DNA of 64,000 bases from Carya illinoinensis (lineage: Eukaryota > Streptophyta > Magnoliopsida > Fagales > Juglandaceae), in contig NC_056757.1 in the NCBI RefSeq assembly GCF_018687715.1, positions 25,292,501 through 25,356,500 of the forward strand, read 5' to 3'. Each line of letters begins with the position of its first letter. Within the stretch, counting starts at the first letter, position 1. Positions 1-11,490 of the stretch are shown here, one piece after another. The position numbers and the translations under genes were made by a program. A model generated the notes under the pieces. It was not told where the DNA came from and made no database searches. It saw only the letters and a program-made list of their open reading frames with translations.

Positions 1-806
1 TGATTCTGGGGACATATACGACAGTCTTTGATAATGTGACCCTTCTTCTTGCAATAAGAATAGTATTTCTTAGGACAATTAGCAGCAATATGCCCGTATT
101 CCTTGCAGCAGAAACACTGTAAGGTGCGAGAATGAACAGGCGGTCCTCGTCGTTGAGCAGCATAAGCCATAGGAGGGAACCCTGAACTTCCATGAGAGTG
201 TTCCAGAGAAGCTTGAGTACTGAGCCTTTGTTCTTCACGAAGTAACTCACCAAAGCAAACATCAAGAGAAGGAACAGGCGAGCGATTCAGCAGAGAAGAT
301 CGAACAGATTCATACTCGGGGCAAAGTTTCATAAGAAACTGATCACGGCGACGAGTCTCGTGAAGACTTTGAATAGTGGAAAGAGAGGTAACAGGAACAT
401 CCGCAGTAATCAAATCAGAATATTCGTTCCAAAGAGTCAGAAAGGCCGAATAATAGTCTTGAATGGAACGACTGTCATGAGAAAACAAGGCAATCGTATG
501 CTCTAACTGAAAACGACGAGCACCATTATCTTGATGATATACTTTCTTTAAGTAAGTCCACATGAATTGAGCAGTACGATGAGGCCGTAAGTGGGTGATA
601 ATATGTGGCTCAACTGAGCCAAGAAGCCAAGACATAATTCGAGCATCAAGCACATCCCAATCCTTGGATTTATCAGGATTAGATGCACAATCAGTGCCAT
701 CAATATGCCCCCAAAGATCTTTTCCTTTAAGAAAAAGTTCAAACTGAAACGCCCACGTAGAATAATTATTTCCCGAAAACTTAGTACATACAGGTACGGA
801 GTCCAT
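1..806 (-). CDS. Copia Gag polyprotein, N-terminal part (UBN2-type, two zinc knuckles), partial
   Basis: The frame starts at the ATG complementary to 804-806 and stays open for 268 codons to the window edge. The N-terminus reads MDSVPVCTKFSGNNYSTWAF, the usual start of a copia Gag, where a ligand-like SGNNYSTW box precedes a helical UBN2/retrotran_gag domain. Near the end come two CCHC knuckles, CFCCKEYGHIAANC and YCKKKGHIIKDC. Most copia Gags have only one, so the pair is a useful subfamily marker. Gag coats the element RNA and forms virus-like particles in the cytoplasm. I see no stop or frameshift in the visible part, unlike every other transposon in the window, so this copy may be young. 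The C-terminus and any pol fusion are not visible. Confidence 0.88.
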   Translation of the reverse strand, partial: MDSVPVCTKFSGNNYSTWAFQFELFLKGKDLWGHIDGTDCASNPDKSKDWDVLDARIMSWLLGSVEPHIITHLRPHRTAQFMWTYLKKVYHQDNGARRFQLEHTIALFSHDSRSIQDYYSAFLTLWNEYSDLITADVPVTSLSTIQSLHETRRRDQFLMKLCPEYESVRSSLLNRSPVPSLDVCFGELLREEQRLSTQASLEHSHGSSGFPPMAYAAQRRGPPVHSRTLQCFCCKEYGHIAANCPKKYYSYCKKKGHIIKDCRICPQN

Positions 807-1660
807 GTTAAAAAAATTAAATCCGAGAAGAAGATTAAATGGAACCCGAGATAAGACTAATAAATTATATCCCACGGCAAACCCACAAAAAAAAAATGAC
901 CACGGTTAAAAGGCTAAGAAACTAGAAAGTTGAAATAAAGTAATTGTGGCCGACCAAAAAAAACAACTGAGAATGATAGGCAACCAAGAATATTGGGTTT
1001 GACCGAGCGGTGAGAGTTTATTACCTGAACCTAAAGAACCAGGTTTCTTTGCAAAAAAAAAATAAACAATTATTGGCAATCGTGGGACCGTGGGACCAAG
1101 AACAGCAAATAAACCGAGACACTTGCAACAGCAGTGAGAGTTTCTTTGCAACCGTGGGATCGAGAACAGCAAATAAACAATTATTTGCTACAAGCTGGAT
1201 AAGACCGAGACACTTGACTGAAAAAGTGAGTGAGCACTCCGAGACCCAACACGTGACTGAGAAATAAAGACCAAAGACTGAGACCCAACAAGTGAAAGTG
1301 AGCTGAGACCGAAAGTGAGTTAGACCCAACCGAAAGTGAGCACGGCAAAATTCAAGCCACGTGAAAGCGAAAAGAAAAGACCCAACACTGACTGAGACCG
1401 AAAATAAAAGACCCAACGCCAACACACAAAACCGAGAGGAGAGGAGGGTGCCGAAAATAATGGTGCCGAGAACTTGCCTGAGAATCTGTTGAGATGAGGG
1501 TGCCAAAAGATACAAAACAGAACCGGGAACTGGATTTCTGAAGAGGTGCTGAAAAAAAAGTCTGAAGAGCTTCAGCAGTAGCTCGGTGAGAATTTCTGTA
1601 AAAAAAAATTTCTGTAGGACAACAACAATAGAGATAGACCGAAAAAAAAATTTCAAGGAA

Positions 1661-1672
1661 GCTCTGATACCA
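1661..1672 (-). other. Primer-binding site of the left copia element
   Basis: The minus strand reads TGGTATCAGAGC, complementary to the 3' end of plant initiator tRNA-Met. It directly follows the ...TTGACA end of the 5' LTR. This is the standard priming site for copia minus-strand DNA synthesis and fixes the LTR boundary at 1673. Confidence 0.92.
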
Positions 1673-1908
1673 TGTCAAAATGGATTCCAATTCGATGATC
1701 CTTTTTTAGAGGATTTATCCCCCTTATATAGAACATATTTACATATTTATGTATTGTCTAGTTTGAGCGGGAAGAGCCCCTAAAATTACGCCTGAGGATT
1801 TAGATTACAGCGCCGTATGTAGCCTCCCTCTATTTAGCAGTGTTGACCAGCCTCCCTCTATTGCAGCGCCGTATGTAGCCTCCCGTATGGACTGTTTGTA
1901 CGTTGACA
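1673..1908 (-). repeat. 5' LTR of the left copia element (236 bp)
   Basis: The LTR is bounded by 5'-TGTCAA...TTGACA-3' on both strands, with the primer-binding site directly inside. A TATA-like box (TCTATATAA on the minus strand, about 1724-1732) is the likely promoter core. A 21-bp direct repeat starting CAGCGCCGTATG occurs at 1808-1828 and 1864-1884 and could be a duplicated enhancer-like unit. The partner LTR is outside the window, so the insertion age cannot be judged. Confidence 0.85.
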
Positions 1909-2777
1909 GGCATAAGATCTGCTGGAGGGTGAGAAAGTGTCTCCAGCTTTCCTTTCCCATTCATCATAGAATTGAATGCTGTGCATATTCCCCACGACTG
2001 ATGTGCTTCTAAGTGACTAATTCATGAACCACACCCCTGCAAAAACCATATCTATTTACGATAACAACACATCATGTACGTATCTCTATTCAATTCTACG
2101 TCTTAGAGTTAAGGAAAAAACTCTATAAGGTTCTCTATCTATCTTTGTTAAGCAAACAGAATTGATTTGCTTCATACTTTGCTAGGTGACTCATTGAGCA
2201 AAAGGAAAAGAAGCAATTCCAGTTTTATTGATCATCAAATCTGTTTGCTCTGTGAGCAGTTTCCACAATTACATCTTCTAAAAGAAATGGATCAACCTTA
2301 GTGAGTATTAGACAACAGTTGATTGATTAGTGTAATTTCTGTCACTGCCTAATGTAGTGACAGCACCGAGGTAGGTCTGCTGGAGGGTGAGGAAGTGTCT
2401 CCAGCTTTCCTTTCCCATTCTTCACGATGAAAGCTGTGCCTATTCCCCACGACTAATGTACATCTAAGTGACAAATTCATGAACCAAACCCCTGCAACAA
2501 ATTTTTGTCATTTTATTTATGTATGTATTTAATTAAGATTAAATACATTTTAATCTTAATTAAGAAAAACTGATGATCTTCACCTGGATTGTCAGAGACA
2601 AAAGATAATTGCAATCCATCCACCTACAGGAACTGCAATGGTGTTCATGTAAGGTGGATGGACCAAGTTTAGGAATGCTGTTTGAGGTTCATAGTTCCCA
2701 CTGCCATACCCCACAACATAGAAGCTAAAGCCTTGGAGATGAATTGGGTGGTTCTTAGTGATAACTGTCCCAGGGTC
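1909..2777 (-). pseudogene. Laccase (multicopper oxidase) remnant: penultimate exon plus two copies of the last exon
   Basis: The minus strand carries the C-terminal part of a plant laccase, an apoplastic multicopper oxidase of monolignol polymerisation. The penultimate exon (2584-2777) begins after a TTTTGCAG acceptor and reads [15 protein letters not shown], then a GGW box, and ends in DNPG before a GT donor. A frameshift lies just before DNPG. The family motif HPIHLHGF has lost one copper-ligand His (Q here). The last exon occurs twice: 2342-2491 (GVWFM, frameshift, CHLDVH, stop, SWGIGTAFIVKNGKG, ending PPADLPRC) and 1909-2036 (GVWFM ... PPADLMP). Both copies have lost the HCH copper motif after GVWFM. 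No upstream laccase exon was found; Rab GDI exons stand there instead. Non-functional. Confidence 0.85.
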
Positions 2778-2871
2778 CTGCAAAATCAGCTACACTCTGA
2801 TCAAAAAGCACTCCAATGATGCATGAGGGACTTTTATTATATAGGGCTTGGGTGTTTCTTGAAATACTTAC

Positions 2872-3099
2872 ATTCTGGCTTGTTACGCAAGTAAGTTCCA
2901 CCATAAACTGCACTTAAACGTGCAGATGCCTGCCAACAAGTAAACAAAAAATCTCACTTGCTTCACTTATATTAGCTCTGTACATTTGCACAATGTTACA
3001 AATGAAAACCAAATCTGAGGCAATTCACCCAGTCCATACATAAGTATAGATATAAGGAGATCCTCCTTGAAAATGTGCCAAATACTCTGCATAAAGCTT

Positions 3100-3172
<73 letters not shown>

Positions 3173-5305
3173 TTATAGCGTTTGACTTTCAAGCAGCTTT
3201 ATGTTAGCTAAAGATATATCTTCCTTCTTCATAAGATGCTTTTAGCAAGGTTTATACTAGTGAGTAGCACAGACGTTCTGTTTACTCTAAGATTGTATCA
3301 GTTATATAAAAGCTTGAGAACCCTTTATAAGAAAAATGCTGTAATCTAGTCATCTAGACATAGTGCTCTATCATTGCCTTCTCCTCATGGTTTGAATAAG
3401 ACTTGTGGTTATTAGAACTAGCACTCGTTAAGTTTCCCTTATAATACTGGCGAAAGACAATGACATAACTCTAGCCAAACGAGACAATCTTACCAGCTCA
3501 TTAATCTTTGGTTGGTAATCCATACTGAGTCCTTAAATATGGCAATCAGTAAGACTGAACTTGTATTCACTCTTCAAGATATTGGTTGATGTCTTTAATT
3601 TTGACCCATACTAATTCTAAAATAAGTTGAGTAGGCATCAGACTAATAGCTTGTATTTATTTCTCTACATCTCAATTTGAATTTCATGAAAAGCTATAAT
3701 GCCTTCAAGGTAATATGTCTGTAATTTAATCAGCAAGTAAAGGACAATAGAAACAGTTACAAATTATCAGATTATGTAGTGTATTTTACAAGCTATTTGT
3801 TAATTCTCTATGGGGTTATAGTGTACATTTTTAGTCAAGCTATTTGAGATTACTATGCAAATTAGGATGTTATATCACTTACATACCTCTTTATGCATGG
3901 GCATACACCACATTGTGATTAGGATCCTACTCATATTACTTAATCAGGTCGAAGACATGGATGATTATATGGAATGGAAGTTTATTACAACTTTGATATA
4001 AAATAATTAACTTCATAAATAACACATGTTTAACTAAATATAATTGAGAAAATAATTGCATCTTCATTCGCTTCACATTAGTCTTTGGCTGGCTGATCCA
4101 AGTAATTATCATTTATATGAAGTGCCAGGGCATGACCAATTATGCCAATAAAATCATCTTCTAACCTGTATTTTCTACATTAAAAACACATTATCATACA
4201 TTAAGGTATCTTTAGTACACATTGACATATTAGCTAATTACAACCAAAGGTAGTTTTATATTGGAGTGACAAAATTCTTCTTTCTAGATACATTCTTGAT
4301 GTTCAGCCACTGCTTCAGAGAGGCATAGCTAATTTAAGATGTGCATATAAAATAATTTATATAACCATGATCGACAATAATGGTTCAGTATATTTAAAAG
4401 AATACCATGAGTAACTATTGTCATCAAGGTCAAGAACAAAACTTATTCAAAGAGAAAAAGTAAGATTTGATCTTAAAAAGAGTAGTCTAATGTTGGTTTG
4501 GAGCATTGCTGTCAATATTTGAAACAAAAGACTGCCATTTTGCTACTTGAATGCTGTTTTGTTTTCTCTCTTTTGGGAAATCACAACCCAATGAATATAT
4601 AAGGCCTGATCCATAGGATATGCTTTAGAGCTTATCTGGTAATTTTTTTTTTTCCTTTTTTTTTTCTTTGGGGGGTGGGGGGTGAGGGGTTGAACTTGTT
4701 TGGCTACTCGAAAATATATAGAAGGCAAAATTAAGGAGCTAAACCTGCACTCAAAATATTTTGCCACTGCAAGTTTATTAATTATGGGCTGAATTCTACT
4801 GCTTTCTTACATAAAATAATATAAGAGAAAAGGAAATTAGAAAATACGTGATAAGGTCCCTTGCTGTAACTGATTTCCAACCACATAGCCCCTCATACAT
4901 TTTGGATCATCTCTTCATAGTCTTGGATAACAATTGATATATTTTCCAACCCCCCCCCCCCCCGGCGCTTCTCATACAGTCCCATCAGTTGTGATTTCAG
5001 TGCTTCGATGTTAGTTGTTGGAACTTTGTCAATCTAGAGCAAATAATATTCAACAAGTGATTGATAATTATAATAGTGATATGTTGTATTGAGAGGTGGA
5101 AATGGCAAACTTAAGGTTCAACTGGAAATCACCAAACTCAGAGCGAGAGAGAATTGTGAATTGCTTGAATATATAAGTTGTTCATGAGTTTCCATACCTT
5201 TCCTTTGTTGTACCCAAAACTACCACCTACAGCCTTGAAGTGTAGATACTTGGTAACATCCGTGTGAATGAGATCACGGACCAATGTACCATTGGCCATA
5301 ATGAA
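2872..5305 (-). pseudogene. Rab GDP-dissociation inhibitor (GDI) pseudogene, five exons
   Basis: Five exon remnants lie in the correct order on the minus strand. 5198-5305 reads MANGTLVRDLIHTDVTKYL and ends NKGK before a GT donor. 4838-5033 reads KVPTTNIEALKSQLMGLYEK, then QDYEE and, after a frameshift, VTARDL. 4081-4165 reads FIGIIGHALALHINDNYLDQ. 3015-3103 reads KLYAEYLAHFQGGSPYIY, a frameshift, then LMYGLGELPQ. 2872-2929 reads ARLSAVYGGTY and ends NKPE. GDI extracts GDP-bound Rab GTPases from membranes. The N-terminal FAD/GDP-like fold and the C-terminal third are missing, and a run of 14 C (4950-4963) interrupts the second exon after EKRR. Introns are retained, so this is a decayed genomic copy and not a retrocopy. 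Confidence 0.87.
3104..3171. repeat. (GA)n microsatellite at a GDI exon boundary
   Basis: About 68 bases of uninterrupted GA dinucleotides sit directly next to the fourth GDI exon remnant, where the splice acceptor for the KLYAE exon should be. The tract probably replaced the acceptor during decay. It would be a length-variable marker. Confidence 0.95.
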
Positions 5306-7960
5306 CTACAAAGGAAAAATGGGAGAAGGTTTGAACCACAATATGCATACATAGGGAGGATAGAAAACGGCATATTGAATGTGAATAGCACAATGTAAGA
5401 ATATGTACATCAAGCTTAATTAATTCTTGGAGTTAAGTACATCTGACTTACTTATGCTATGTTGGTCTTATATTATTTATTCACAGGGGTTTGCATAGTG
5501 GTATAAACGGTAATAATGCTTTAATAACAACTATAACATGGATTGGTGATACTAAGTGTTGGGGCGTGATTAGAGTTGTGAAACCCTGTGGTGTTTGCTC
5601 TCTCTTTCCCTCAATCTGGTATTATCTTCTTTTCCTTTCTGACACATTTTCCCTGAGAAATCATATCTTTTGACTGATAAAGTAATGAAACCAACTTCTT
5701 AAGACTACGTCAGTAAGCCCACCATGACATAGTCTCGCCCTATTCTCTTTGTAACCAGCTTAAGAATTATACCTCATACAAAAACATTTTCCTTTACTTT
5801 TATTTTGTTGGAATTAAAATCGTTGCGATAGGTAACTTTTTACTGTGTTCGAAATATAACTCCTTGCATAATTTTCATGTCAATATACGAATTAAAGCCA
5901 ATGAGCCCTTAACTTTGTTTCTTGCAACAATAAAGTACTGAAAAGTATCTATTTATGTGCAGAGCTGCTAGTCAGTTTGACATTCAGGAAGAGTAGTGAG
6001 GGTTGGGCAGCTTCTCGTTGGGCATATGAATAGGATAAAATAACTGATGCTGTATTAATCTGTTTGCACCCAAATTTTTGACTCATTGCTCATAGAATTA
6101 CTGAAAAGTATACTAGATATATTATAATAATGTCTCTTGAATGTTAGCCCTCCAGAAATAGAACTTGAATTATATAATCCCTCTCCACACATTACACTAG
6201 AAATTGATTTTAAAAAATTTCTGGATATCTAAGTGCCATCTTTGGTATAGTCATTCTTAGACTTATTACCAAATAAGAATATTATTTATGTTTTTCTTTT
6301 GTGGGGGAGTGGGATGATTTCATTTAGTATTTGTCATGTGATTAAAATCTTTGCTAAGTAGATAAGTAGATGAATTAATTAAATTCCCAAGTACAGTGGA
6401 AAAAAGGTCTGATCTAAATGAACATGATGATAAAGTTTGATTTGTAGACATGAAAAACATATATATACACTGCACTTTTTTGAATTTGATATCTTCTTAA
6501 TTTATTATCATATATTAATTTCCACCTAACATCGATTATTCTACTGCAATACTTGTTTGCTTTTTCTTCCAACAATTACAGTATGTTCATGAGCAGTGAG
6601 CTTTAAAGGCCTATCCTGGTTGTTATGATATATCTCATAATTATTTTCATTCTTAGATAGAATTTTCCAAAAGTCTCCACGCATGAGTAGGATATTATCC
6701 AATCCTACATTGTAATTTATTTAATTTGACACATATTTTGTTTAGAAGATCAACTATTATTTTTTATGGATGATACAAATTAGCAAACATACACACACAG
6801 CCACACCCTTTTTTATTGTGTTGTAAAGTAATAACTTGGAATTGTCATATTTTTGTTGCCCCAACCTGCTCTTCTTTGGAAAGAATTGTCAAGTTATGGG
6901 GTGAGGGCACAAAATAATTTGTGCCTAAAGTGTTGAAAGGGCATACAAAAACAGCAGGTTGAATTAAAAATAAATAAAGAATCCATTAACGTAAACTTTA
7001 ATAATGTTGCTACCTTAGAATCACCATATGATCATTAACTTCTCTACTTTAAATTGAACAGAACCCTTAAACTCATTATATGGGCAGAAGTTGCTTGTGG
7101 CTTTCAAAAGATTAGGAATTTGTGTAAGAATTCTAGCATTATGTGGAGGACCAACGTTTGATCACTCCTAAACTCTCTCGCTCTCTCTCAAGCACTTACT
7201 AAATCTCTTGAAATTTTTCAGATATTTCATTTTCCCTCTTCTGCTTTCAATTTGTTATTTCTTTTATAACTTAAGAGCCATCTATGAAGAATCTAGCTGA
7301 CATTGATCTTATACCACTTTTACTTTCATTTTACAATATTTCCCCTTTTATCCAAAGTTTTTCATTTATTGTCTGGGAAATGTTTCTCTTTTCTTACAAA
7401 AGAAATGTCTCTTCTCTCTTATCTAAACTTATCTCAAAAAAAAAAAAAGAAAAAAAAAGGATATATAAAAAAAATGAAGTTGTGGCTGTTCCTTCTTTTT
7501 AAAATGCTCCCAGCTCCTCCCTTAGTTGATCTCATCTTGATTCTACCTTTATTATCCTTCCAAAACCTATTACTATTTAGCTCTACTCATTATCTTTTTT
7601 AACCGAACAATAATATTAGGTTAGGTTATAGGTTGTTTTGGGTAGCCACCCTTGTAGAGAACCATATAAGGTTGTTTTGGAACCTTTAATGTTCAAAACA
7701 TAGTTTAGATACAAAAGTTTAGGTTGTGTTATAAAATCCTACAAGATACACTGACATGTTCCTACTTGCTATTTAAATACTCATTTCAGTCCATAATTAA
7801 ACTATACAAACTCTCTTATCAATCTCTTGACTGATCTTACCATATGCGTGTTGGACAAGCATGTCTAAACGGATTAATGCAGTCTTTCTTATTTGTAATA
7901 TTGGTCTCTATATATATGTTTCTAGTCTTGATATTAGGTTCTATGGTAATTTAATACATA

Positions 7961-8046
7961 TATGTTTTTACGAACTGCAGTCTTGCCTCTTATTTATTAC
8001 GCATATGTTTTTACGAACTGCAATCTTGCTTGTTATTTATTACGCA
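7961..8046. repeat. 43-bp tandem duplication
   Basis: Two adjacent 43-base units, 7961-8003 and 8004-8046, begin TATGTTTTTACGAACTGCA and end TTATTTATTACGCA, with only three differences between them. This looks like a recent slippage or unequal-exchange duplication. No function is visible. Confidence 0.9.
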
Positions 8047-8248
8047 TAGTTGTTTCCTAAACAAATGCCATCATTGTGTTTGTAAGTAGGAAAATTTGAA
8101 GGATAAGGTGAATTGCAATTTTTGGAGCTTCCCATTCAAGCATCTTCTTATTATCTTGGTCACAGGTGCCCTTTTCAAGGTAATTACTGTAGATGTTTTT
8201 AAGTAACAACAGTTATATGCCTTGACGGATATATTTTATATTTGAGGA

Positions 8249-8287
8249 ACAAACCATGCTATTTGGCTCAAAAATAGCATGGTTTGT
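8249..8287. repeat. Perfect 16-bp inverted repeat with a 7-base loop
   Basis: ACAAACCATGCTATTT at 8249-8264 is followed after seven bases by its exact reverse complement at 8272-8287. It could extrude as a cruciform or fold as an RNA hairpin, but it is too short for a typical plant pre-miRNA. No flanking gene explains it. Confidence 0.9.
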
Positions 8288-10526
8288 GGTGACCATGCCT
8301 AGTTGTTGTAGCATGTTGCTTCTTTTACTTGTATACGTTACTCTTATATAAAGGTACATATTGAAAACATAGTTTGGTTAAAATTCTATAAAAGAAGCCA
8401 TCCTATGAACTAATTTGCCCTTACTTAATATTGCCAAGTCCAAATCCATAAGGGGAACACATACTGCAATGATATGACCAATTTGATGCTTTTTTGAATA
8501 ATGATAACTTTTGTGTCAAACATGGTTTGATTCAGTGTGCTAAAACATTGCCAGTGCAGTGATTAGTGTGTATATCTGTTTATTTAGATATGTTTTATAG
8601 GTAGCATTATGGTAGTTTCAGTTTTAAAGGTTTTCAATCATGCTTTTCGGCATAATTCTTTAGATGTGAAATTTAGCAATGCTACCTTCCAGTTGGTTTT
8701 TCTGAAATTGGTTTTGTGAGACTAATATTTTAAGTCCAGCCCTATTATGAGTATATATACATGTAAGTTTATGCATCAAGGCAATTTCGGCAGGTGAATA
8801 TTACCCTTCTCAAACATTTTTGTTGCTCCTACTTTTATTTCTGGAAATTGCACCATTTTTACCATTTTGCTAAATTAGTGAAGTTGGATGGTGGTTGATG
8901 TATCGGAAATGAGGTGTATTATAAATGTGTAAATATAATACACCATTTTCTTATTTTTTTTGTTTCCATTGATATCTAAACGTGCATGTCATATTATTAA
9001 TTTATCCCTTTAGATTCATTGAGGATGATTATTCCTTGCACAGTATTGTGTCCTGCTAGTGTAAAGCTATACTGAATACATATGATATTTAGATAAAACC
9101 CTTTCCCCTACTATCACATCACACTTCAGCAACTCCAAAATTAAAACCTCGTTTGACTTTATGGGGTGAGGGAGCCTTCTACCTATCAGAGGATCAATTT
9201 GGGGAAAAGTCGTCCATGATATACACATTCATTTCACACTGTTTGGATCTACAAGTCATTTGTGAATGTGTCATTAAACATGAATCCACATCGAGTGACA
9301 CATCCTTCCTTTTTCACAACCTCCCTAGTTTTATCCAAGTACCTTCATTTACAATTGCAATTCATATTCGCATTTTGCAAATGATTCATTAAATCATTGT
9401 CTTCCTGATAAAGAATAAAATTACTGAAGTATACCAACTACACGCTTCCATAACCTCCAAACTAGTTCTAATTCTTGTTAGCATCTTTATATGCATTAGG
9501 GCGCCCTATACCAACAACTATCCCATATAGTACCATGTTTAACATGATGACATATTCTGCAGCACTTCAATACGCTTGGCATAGACAGACCAAACTGTTC
9601 AACACAACCTTTATCATTCCACAACGATCTGCATGATAGCCCCAATTACATCATCACCTCCATCTTCTCTTGTGATCCACTACATGTTGCTTCGAGCTGT
9701 CTGCTTATTTTTGTGCACCATTCATATCCCTCAAAATCATTGAGATCTTTCGTATAGCTAAATTAAACCCTAAATACTATCTAAGTAACCAATGATTGAG
9801 CTGAGATATTGCATATTTTAGCTATTTAAAACCAATGTATTTTAAATTCATCATGACATTATTATTGGTTTTAAATGGAAAAATGATTAATAAGGATAAA
9901 TCAAAGTTGTGATTTTAATTGATTAAAAGCATGAATTTCTGCTTGAATTCTACCAACTATTGATTACTGTGCATTCTAGTCCATAATTTTTCTTGCTTTC
10001 CATTATCGTTTGCATTTGTACCATTGTTTTTCTTGTTCTTCATGTTCATAAAGTTTCTTGAGCTATCTTTCCATTTTTTGGGTTCAATCCATGAACCTCA
10101 AAAGATAGAAGCACTTCTTGCCATCTTTGAATGGAAGTTGCTCAAGCTAATTTTTCATTTATGTTATTTTGTTGTTGAGTGTTTTCTTTTTAATCTCCAT
10201 CTCCATTTTTCGTGCATACCATGGTTCATTATGTTCATGCCTTGTTCATACTTTGTCTTGAGCTTTCCCACCATTCAAACACTCCCAACTCCATCTAACC
10301 TCATACACGGCCACACCAATCACCCCACCGAATACTCATGCCCTTCAACTCACGGATCCATTTTTTCACACTAAAATAAACCCACCAACTCAACCCAAGT
10401 CCAAAAAGGAGGCTGAAACAAAGAAGAGGCATGTTGAAAAGAAAAACAAATAAATATGGAAGAGCATGCCGTGCCATGCTTGACTTGGAGGAAGGAGTTT
10501 GGCAACACTAACTTGAATTCAACCAT

Positions 10527-10527
10527 C

Positions 10528-10583
<56 letters not shown>
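10527..10583. repeat. (TA)n(GT)n microsatellite inside the solo LTR
   Basis: A short TA tract runs into about 47 bases of pure GT dinucleotides. A related stretch with a TA tract before GTGGCTGGACGG recurs at about 11020-11070, showing that the LTR has internally duplicated modules. Confidence 0.95.
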
Positions 10584-10584
<1 letters not shown>

Positions 10585-11482
10585 CTGGACGGTACAGTAG
10601 GTGCAAGAGATTCCGTGCTTGAACTTTCAACCAAGGGCATTCATGAAATGAAGGTGAGGAACATGTGATGGATTGGAAGAAGAAACCAACTGCTGTCCAC
10701 CAACTGCTGTCCACTGAAATGAAGGAAGAAGTCATTAAAGGCTGCTGCTGTCCACCGAAATTATATGAAGAAGAAGGCTGCTGCTCTCCACCAAATTTAA
10801 CATTGAAAAAGTCATAAAAGGCTGCTTCCTTTCCATTGAATTGGACAAGAGCCGAATGAAGGAAGATAGAAAGAGAACATGTGATGGATTGGAAGAGAAG
10901 TCGGCTGTTGTTGAAGTGTTAAGACATGCTTGAGTTTTCAACCAAGTGTGAATTGAAGATGGATTTCGGCTGAAATGAAATTGATTGGAGGAAGGGCAGC
11001 ACCAACTTGAGGCAGCCATCTAAAGATATATATATATATATATATATGTGAGAGTGGCTGGACGGCAGAATTGAAAAACAAATTGAAGAGAAGAGATAAA
11101 GAGAAGTCTAAGTATGTGGGTGAGTGATGTGTGCTGAAATTGAAAAAAACAGATTGAAGAGAAGAGATAGGAGAAGTCGGCTGGTTAATTTGATTTGGAG
11201 GCAAAGAAGAACCGTGTATGAATTTTCAAGAAGTTAGGCATGAAGTTAGGCATGAAGAACCGTGTTGGACTTGTTTGCTTGGTTTAAATTGAGGAGAAAT
11301 GCAAGAGGTGGCCGAATTAAGGTGTGAATGCAAGATTGAAGTGTGAAACCAATTGAGATTGAATGCAAGAGGCGGCAATAAAAGATTGAATGCAATTGAG
11401 GTGTGAATGCAATTAAGTGTGAATGCAAGATTGAAGTGTGAAACCAATTGAATGTGAGATGCAACTAGCCAAGATGTTCGGC

Positions 11483-11490
11483 TATAAAAG
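11483..11490 (+). promoter_or_regulatory. TATA box of the solo LTR
   Basis: TATAAAAG sits in a GC-richer context (TTCGGCTATAAAAGGATGC) and is followed within about 40 bases by the A/C-rich sequence typical of plant transcription starts. The strong consensus and its position in the LTR make it the probable promoter of the lost element, on the plus strand. Confidence 0.6.

Larger units (their letters stand above)
1..1908 (-). mobile_element. 5' part of a Ty1/copia retrotransposon, minus strand
   Basis: Read on the minus strand, this is the 5' LTR (1673-1908), a primer-binding site (1661-1672), a leader of about 850 bases and a gag frame that runs off the left edge. Protease, integrase, reverse transcriptase and the 3' LTR must lie outside the window. 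The leader (807-1660) is A-rich and repeats GACCCAAC and GTGAGTGAG-like words; frames within it look incidental. The element sits directly against a laccase exon remnant (1909-2036), so it inserted at or near the end of that exon. The right-hand target duplication would start with GGCAT at 1909 but cannot be checked without the other end. Confidence 0.9.
5306..9787. other. AT-rich intergenic DNA without a recognisable gene
   Basis: No upstream GDI exon (for example the DYYGG region) and no other convincing coding exon was found here. Open frames are short, AT-rich and lack family similarity. The stretch contains a 43-bp tandem duplication (7961-8046) and a perfect hairpin (8249-8287), listed separately. 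A phrase near 7513-7540 (CTCCCTTAGTTGATCTCATC) recurs with one change near 35700-35725, so both are probably parts of an unclassified dispersed repeat. Confidence 0.6.

Noticed and set aside
1021..1656. A 211-codon minus-strand open frame in the left copia leader
   Set aside because: It lies between PBS and gag, is rich in Phe/Leu/Ser from A/T runs, and has no family similarity. It is treated as an incidental frame in the leader.
3104..3171. Regularly spaced repeats considered as CRISPR-like arrays (here and in other SSR tracts)
   Set aside because: These are plain dinucleotide or triplet microsatellites in plant nuclear DNA, without unique spacers.
10456..10735. Open frames across the GT microsatellite
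   Set aside because: They consist largely of Val-Cys or Thr-His dipeptide repeats from the dinucleotide tract inside a solo LTR.
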